Below, one piece after another: positions 6,131 to 9,059 of a stretch of 9,059 nt of DNA. Each line of letters begins with the position of its first letter. Position 1 is the first letter of the stretch. The stretch comes from a bacterium (GTDB taxonomy: Bacteria > Pseudomonadota > Gammaproteobacteria > Berkiellales > Berkiellaceae): assembly GCA_009927065.1 (NCBI GenBank), contig RFNU01000132.1:1-9059 (forward strand), written 5' to 3'. The position numbers and the translations under genes were made by a program. The notes under the pieces are model-generated. The model saw only the letters and a program-made list of their open reading frames with translations. It was not told the origin of the DNA and did no database searches.

Positions 6131-7579
6131 ATGGATCTTGCACCTTGTTCTTTTTTATCTGTACTGCCGAGTTTTATCACCATTATTCTTGCATTTTATA
6201 CAAGACAAGTTTTACTTGCTTTATTTGCAGGCATTTTGACCGGTGGAATAGTGCTCTTTTTGCAAACAGGTGATTGGGCAACATTAAATATTATTCGAAC
6301 TTTTATTGTTCCCGCACTGAGCTCTCAATCGTATGCAATTATTACTCTTATTTATTTATGGTGTGTAGGTGGCATATTAGGTATTTGGGCCAAAACAGGT
6401 AATGCTGAATATTTTGCGCAACAACTTGGAAAAAAGATTGCTAAAGGAAGGCGTTCGGCTTTATTTCTTGCATGGTTACTTGGGGTGATTTTCCATCAAG
6501 GTGGTACAATTTCTACAATTTTAACAGGTACTACTGTAAAACCTGTAGCCGATCATTACAAAGTCTCACATGAAGAACTATCCTATGTAGTCGACTCGAC
6601 GGGATCGCCCATAGCCGGCCTTATTCCTTTTAATCCCTGGCCTTTATATATTAGTGGATTAATTATTGGGACAACCCCTCTTTTTGAGACATTAACGGAT
6701 TGCTATAAGTATTATATAGCCTCTATTGTTTTTAATTTTTATTGTATTATCGCTGTGACTTTTACCTTGTTGTTTTCATTAGATCTGATGCCATGGGTTG
6801 GCACAAAAATGCAACAAGCTATTAATAGAAGCAAAAAATATAAGCTTCTTGATGACCCTAAATCACAGCCTTTGGTATGTCTGCAAGCAACACCTGATTG
6901 TCATGAGGGATTTCAACCTAATATATTAGGATTTATTATTCCGATCATTATCTTACTCTCTATTTCAATTATTCCATTTTTTGCATGGCAACTGGGATGG
7001 ATTGCTCAAGAATACGCGGTGATGACTAATGAAGCCTTTTTATTAGCAACAGTTGCTGCTTGTCTTATTGCTTATGGACAAGGTCTGCCATTGCAAGCGA
7101 TTATGGAGGGATTTATTGCTGGATGCCAAGAAATGACTGCTGGTGCTATTATTTTAGGTTTAGCCATGACGTTAGCTGAAGTAGCGCAAAAAGTCCATAC
7201 AGCCGATTACCTGATTACTTTAATTTCGCCTAATATTCCCATAGTACTACTCCCTGTGATCTTAACCGTACTCTGTATGATTGTTACTTTTTCTACCGGA
7301 ACATCCTTTGGAACGTTTGCGGTCGTACTACCTGTGGCTATGCCCCTAGCCTATTGCCTTAACCCTGCTCCAACTTTTACAAAAATCTGTTTCGGAGCAG
7401 TCATGGGCGGAACAATTTTTGGCGATCAGTGTTCTCCGATTTCAGACACGACAATCTTGTCAAGTTTATTTTCGGGCTGTGATTTAATGGATCATGTTAA
7501 GTCTCAACTACCACTCTCATTATTAGCTATATTTCTTTCTATTGTTTTATCTTCATTATGCACACTCTTTTTGCTTTGA
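6131..7579 (+). CDS. nhaC: NhaC-family Na+/H+ antiporter
   Basis: This is an inner-membrane secondary transporter of the NhaC type, expected to exchange cytoplasmic Na+ for external H+ and so help pH and sodium homeostasis. The 482-residue protein has many hydrophobic segments (for example about 8-44, 60-84, 110-120, 194-216, 265-292, 302-315, 337-350, 369-405 and 461-482) and the diagnostic conserved stretches: HQGGTISTILTGTT near 122-135, DSTGSPIAGLIPFNPW at 155-170, STGTSFGTFAVVLPVAMPLA at 388-407 and FGDQCSPISDTTILSS at 430-445. Length is normal for the family. I chose ATG 6131 because GGAA precedes it at good spacing and the protein begins with a typical MDLAPCSFLSVLP; a TTG at 6080 is in frame but has no such support. 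It ends with TGA. Substrate cannot be read from sequence: relatives exchange malate/lactate or other ions, so the symbol is a family-level assignment. Confidence 0.88.
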   Translation: MDLAPCSFLSVLPSFITIILAFYTRQVLLALFAGILTGGIVLFLQTGDWATLNIIRTFIVPALSSQSYAIITLIYLWCVGGILGIWAKTGNAEYFAQQLGKKIAKGRRSALFLAWLLGVIFHQGGTISTILTGTTVKPVADHYKVSHEELSYVVDSTGSPIAGLIPFNPWPLYISGLIIGTTPLFETLTDCYKYYIASIVFNFYCIIAVTFTLLFSLDLMPWVGTKMQQAINRSKKYKLLDDPKSQPLVCLQATPDCHEGFQPNILGFIIPIIILLSISIIPFFAWQLGWIAQEYAVMTNEAFLLATVAACLIAYGQGLPLQAIMEGFIAGCQEMTAGAIILGLAMTLAEVAQKVHTADYLITLISPNIPIVLLPVILTVLCMIVTFSTGTSFGTFAVVLPVAMPLAYCLNPAPTFTKICFGAVMGGTIFGDQCSPISDTTILSSLFSGCDLMDHVKSQLPLSLLAIFLSIVLSSLCTLFLL

Positions 7580-7656
7580 GCTTTAAAAAAACATCATTTT
7601 TGTTTTAATAGTGTTTTTAGCTTATTCTGATCAAAACAACCTATTAGCAATAATAA

Positions 7657-8394
7657 ATGGAGTTAATAGTTAAAGCAGTATTTTTTTTACTTGCGAGTTA
7701 TTTAACGACTAACTCTATACCCCATATTTTAGAATTTTGTTCAAATATGCTTCAACATGTCTTGAATCTTATTCAGCTCACCGCTCATTTTACCTTAATT
7801 ATTTTTGTGGATTGGCTTGATCTGTTTGCTCAAGAAATGCTTATTATTAACGAAACACCTCAACCTTTAGCAAAAAAATATGCTCTCTCACTTTTATCTT
7901 TTACTAAAAACGTCACTATCAATTTTTTATTTTATCGAGAACAAGAACCATTGATCGGCACTGAATACTATCATAGCTTATACACTGATAACAAAAAGAT
8001 CTTTCTTCCTTCTTCACAATATCCTGTGATCATTCTTGGTTATTATCTTTATCATCTAGCTCAATTAATAAAAAACGTACTAAAAGATATTTTCCATTGT
8101 TTATTCAAAATGTTGCAAGTTGTTTGTAAAGATATTATGGCTTTATTTATAGACAAAGACTCAAATGATTCTACAAAAAGAAATTATTTTATTAGAAGAA
8201 AAGTGATTTATCATATTGTTTCTAAAAATAAAAAAGATGATTATGAAACAACTCAACAACCGCCTGACAATAAATCACAGCAACCTCTTTCGCGCGATAC
8301 ATCTCTGCCTTCTTCAGTACAGCAAAACGCTCAGCGTCAAGACCATCTCTGTAACCTTGTCTTGGCATATACAGCTAGCGGAAGCAAACGGTAG
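7657..8394 (+). CDS. Orphan protein with hydrophobic segments, unknown function
   Basis: I do not recognise this 245-residue protein. The N-terminus (about 1-19, MELIVKAVFFLLASYLTT) is hydrophobic and could be a membrane anchor or uncleaved signal. A second hydrophobic stretch lies near 33-58 (LNLIQLTAHFTLIIFVDWL) and a third, more amphipathic one near 122-165 (YPVIILGYYLYHLAQLI and on). Residues from about 168 are polar, with a Gln/Pro/Ser-rich tail (QQPPDNKSQQPLSRD). This suggests a membrane-associated protein with a soluble C-terminal domain. No Shine-Dalgarno sequence is apparent before the ATG, so the start is uncertain, and translation may be weak. It lies 77 bases after nhaC on the same strand and could share its transcript. 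Codon and base use resemble the neighbours. A narrowly distributed lineage-specific protein is the best guess. Confidence 0.6.
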   Translation: MELIVKAVFFLLASYLTTNSIPHILEFCSNMLQHVLNLIQLTAHFTLIIFVDWLDLFAQEMLIINETPQPLAKKYALSLLSFTKNVTINFLFYREQEPLIGTEYYHSLYTDNKKIFLPSSQYPVIILGYYLYHLAQLIKNVLKDIFHCLFKMLQVVCKDIMALFIDKDSNDSTKRNYFIRRKVIYHIVSKNKKDDYETTQQPPDNKSQQPLSRDTSLPSSVQQNAQRQDHLCNLVLAYTASGSKR

Positions 8395-8478
8395 GATAAG
8401 CGATACCTAAATAACGCGCCTATTTCTTATTGTTCGTCAGGATGATATCAATACTCATTGACTCTGTAATATACCAGC

Positions 8479-8502
8479 CAAGATATGATCAATCTTGTTT
8501 TT
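8479..8502 (+). terminator. Candidate intrinsic terminator for the nhaC/orphan transcript
   Basis: CAAGAT (8479-8484) and ATCTTG (8492-8497) form a 6-bp stem with a 7-base loop, followed at once by five T on the plus strand. It lies about 85 bases after the orphan gene's stop and overlaps the last codons of sdhE, which runs the other way. The stem is short, so this is tentative. Confidence 0.35.
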
Positions 8503-8800
8503 CACAGATGCTATTGATTTGTATTAATTGGAGAATATATTCATAGGCAAGATTGTACGGTTTTTCTAGATTAAGACACCAGCGCCATAAATCCTGATCT
8601 TCTTCATCTAAAAAATTTGTATAGATTTTTTTTTGCTCTTGATTCAGCTGGTTGTAATAAGAATCAACAAATCTTTCTAACAATAAATCTAATTCTTTCA
8701 TGCCTCGTCTTGAACGCCAACGCATGAGTGCTTTTATTTTACTATCATCAAAATGCGTTATATCATACGCATCTATTAACTGAGGCATGTGAGAATCCAT
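8489..8800 (-). CDS. sdhE: SdhE, FAD assembly factor for succinate dehydrogenase
   Basis: SdhE (YgfY; Sdh5/SDHAF2 in mitochondria) is a small cytoplasmic protein that promotes covalent attachment of FAD to the succinate dehydrogenase flavoprotein SdhA. The hallmark RGxxE motif is present as RGMKE at residues 32-36, inside RWRSRRGMKELDLLLERF. The later family pattern also fits: acidic LDEEDQDLWRWCL at about 64-76. At 103 residues it is slightly longer than the E. coli protein (88), mainly by an extra dozen or so residues before the first conserved helix. The start ATG at 8798-8800 has a strong AAGGGAG seven bases upstream; Met5 is an in-frame alternative but worse placed. It has its own near-consensus promoter and converges with the orphan membrane-type gene. 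No sdh structural genes are in the window. Confidence 0.93.
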   Translation of the reverse strand: MDSHMPQLIDAYDITHFDDSKIKALMRWRSRRGMKELDLLLERFVDSYYNQLNQEQKKIYTNFLDEEDQDLWRWCLNLEKPYNLAYEYILQLIQINSICEKQD

Positions 8801-8807
8801 TTATTCA

Positions 8808-8850
8808 CTCCCTTTTCATTTCATTTTATTGACTCAAAACAGTCTGTCAA
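8808..8850 (-). promoter_or_regulatory. sdhE promoter and ribosome binding site
   Basis: On the minus strand a perfect TTGACA (8845-8850), a 16-base spacer and TAAAAT (8823-8828) make a near-consensus sigma-70 promoter. The predicted start of transcription is near 8816, directly before AAGGGAG (8808-8814). This is the best promoter in the window and gives a leader of about 16 bases. Confidence 0.65.
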
Positions 8851-9059
8851 GATAACAACTTACGACTAAATATATTGATTTATTTCAGTGAATTATAATC
8901 AATTAATACCAATAAGTGAAAATATTTAAACACTCTATAATCTAACACGACTCTTTGACAGTATAAGGCAACTGTCAGATTACGTTTAAGGCAGTACAGC
9001 TCACACTTTCTGATGCATGATTGATCTCTCTATAGGCTTTTCCTTGCATCATCATTATT
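8851..9059. other. No supported gene; short inverted repeat near the right edge
   Basis: This AT-rich stretch holds two isolated TATAAT sequences (8894-8899 and 8936-8941, plus strand) without partner -35 boxes. It also holds a 7-bp perfect inverted repeat TGACAGT/ACTGTCA (8956-8962 and 8971-8977) with an 8-base loop. A minus-strand frame enters from the right edge and stops at 8975-8977 inside that repeat after about 27 codons. It could be the end of a gene lying to the right, but I recognise nothing in it. Confidence 0.4.

Noticed and set aside
7583..7608. Possible terminator after nhaC
   Set aside because: TTAAAA/TTTTAA pairing needs a bulge and is almost all A-T. In such AT-rich DNA I could not tell it from chance.
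8216..8410. Plus-strand 64-codon frame overlapping the orphan gene
   Set aside because: It overlaps the 3' part of the longer gene in another phase, and I see no ribosome binding site or recognisable motif.

Overview
The window is AT-rich (GC roughly one third by eye). It looks like the chromosome of a low-GC gammaproteobacterium. The SdhE-family gene points to Proteobacteria. A large coiled-coil orphan, an IS3-family element and a Dps protein would fit a host-associated lineage such as Legionellales, but that placement is inference and no gene here fixes it.

Left part (1-1271): a complete-length IS3-family insertion sequence with 35-bp imperfect terminal inverted repeats, transcribed on the minus strand. 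Its A6G frameshift signal is intact. Three in-frame TGA codons break orfA and orfB, and the first catalytic Asp of the DDE triad reads Ala, so the element is dead as an autonomous transposon. A short gene-poor strip (1272-1476) with a 2 x 16-bp tandem repeat follows.

Middle (1477-5225, minus strand): an unrecognised protein of about 806 residues, mostly predicted coiled coil, with an internal 114-residue duplication. It lies downstream of a full-length tyrosine recombinase carrying a complete R-K-H-R-H-Y catalytic set. Integrase, orphan coiled-coil gene and IS together suggest an accessory or formerly mobile segment, but no attachment sites could be recognised.

Right part (5281-9059): divergent from the integrase is a Dps/ferritin-like gene whose C-terminal third is a Cys/His-rich tail (12 Cys and 13 His in 74 residues). 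The two genes may share an overlapping bidirectional -10 element. Next come an NhaC-family antiporter gene and an orphan protein with hydrophobic segments, both on the plus strand. They converge on sdhE (minus strand), which has a near-consensus promoter and a strong Shine-Dalgarno sequence. The last 200 or so bases hold no gene I can support.

The genes do not form one obvious pathway. Iron/DNA protection (Dps), Na+/H+ exchange (NhaC) and flavinylation of succinate dehydrogenase (SdhE) look like housekeeping or stress functions beside a mobile-type module. The most unusual items are the Dps fusion to a metal-binding-type tail and the duplicated coiled-coil orphan. I did not find a clear multi-gene defence or secretion system.
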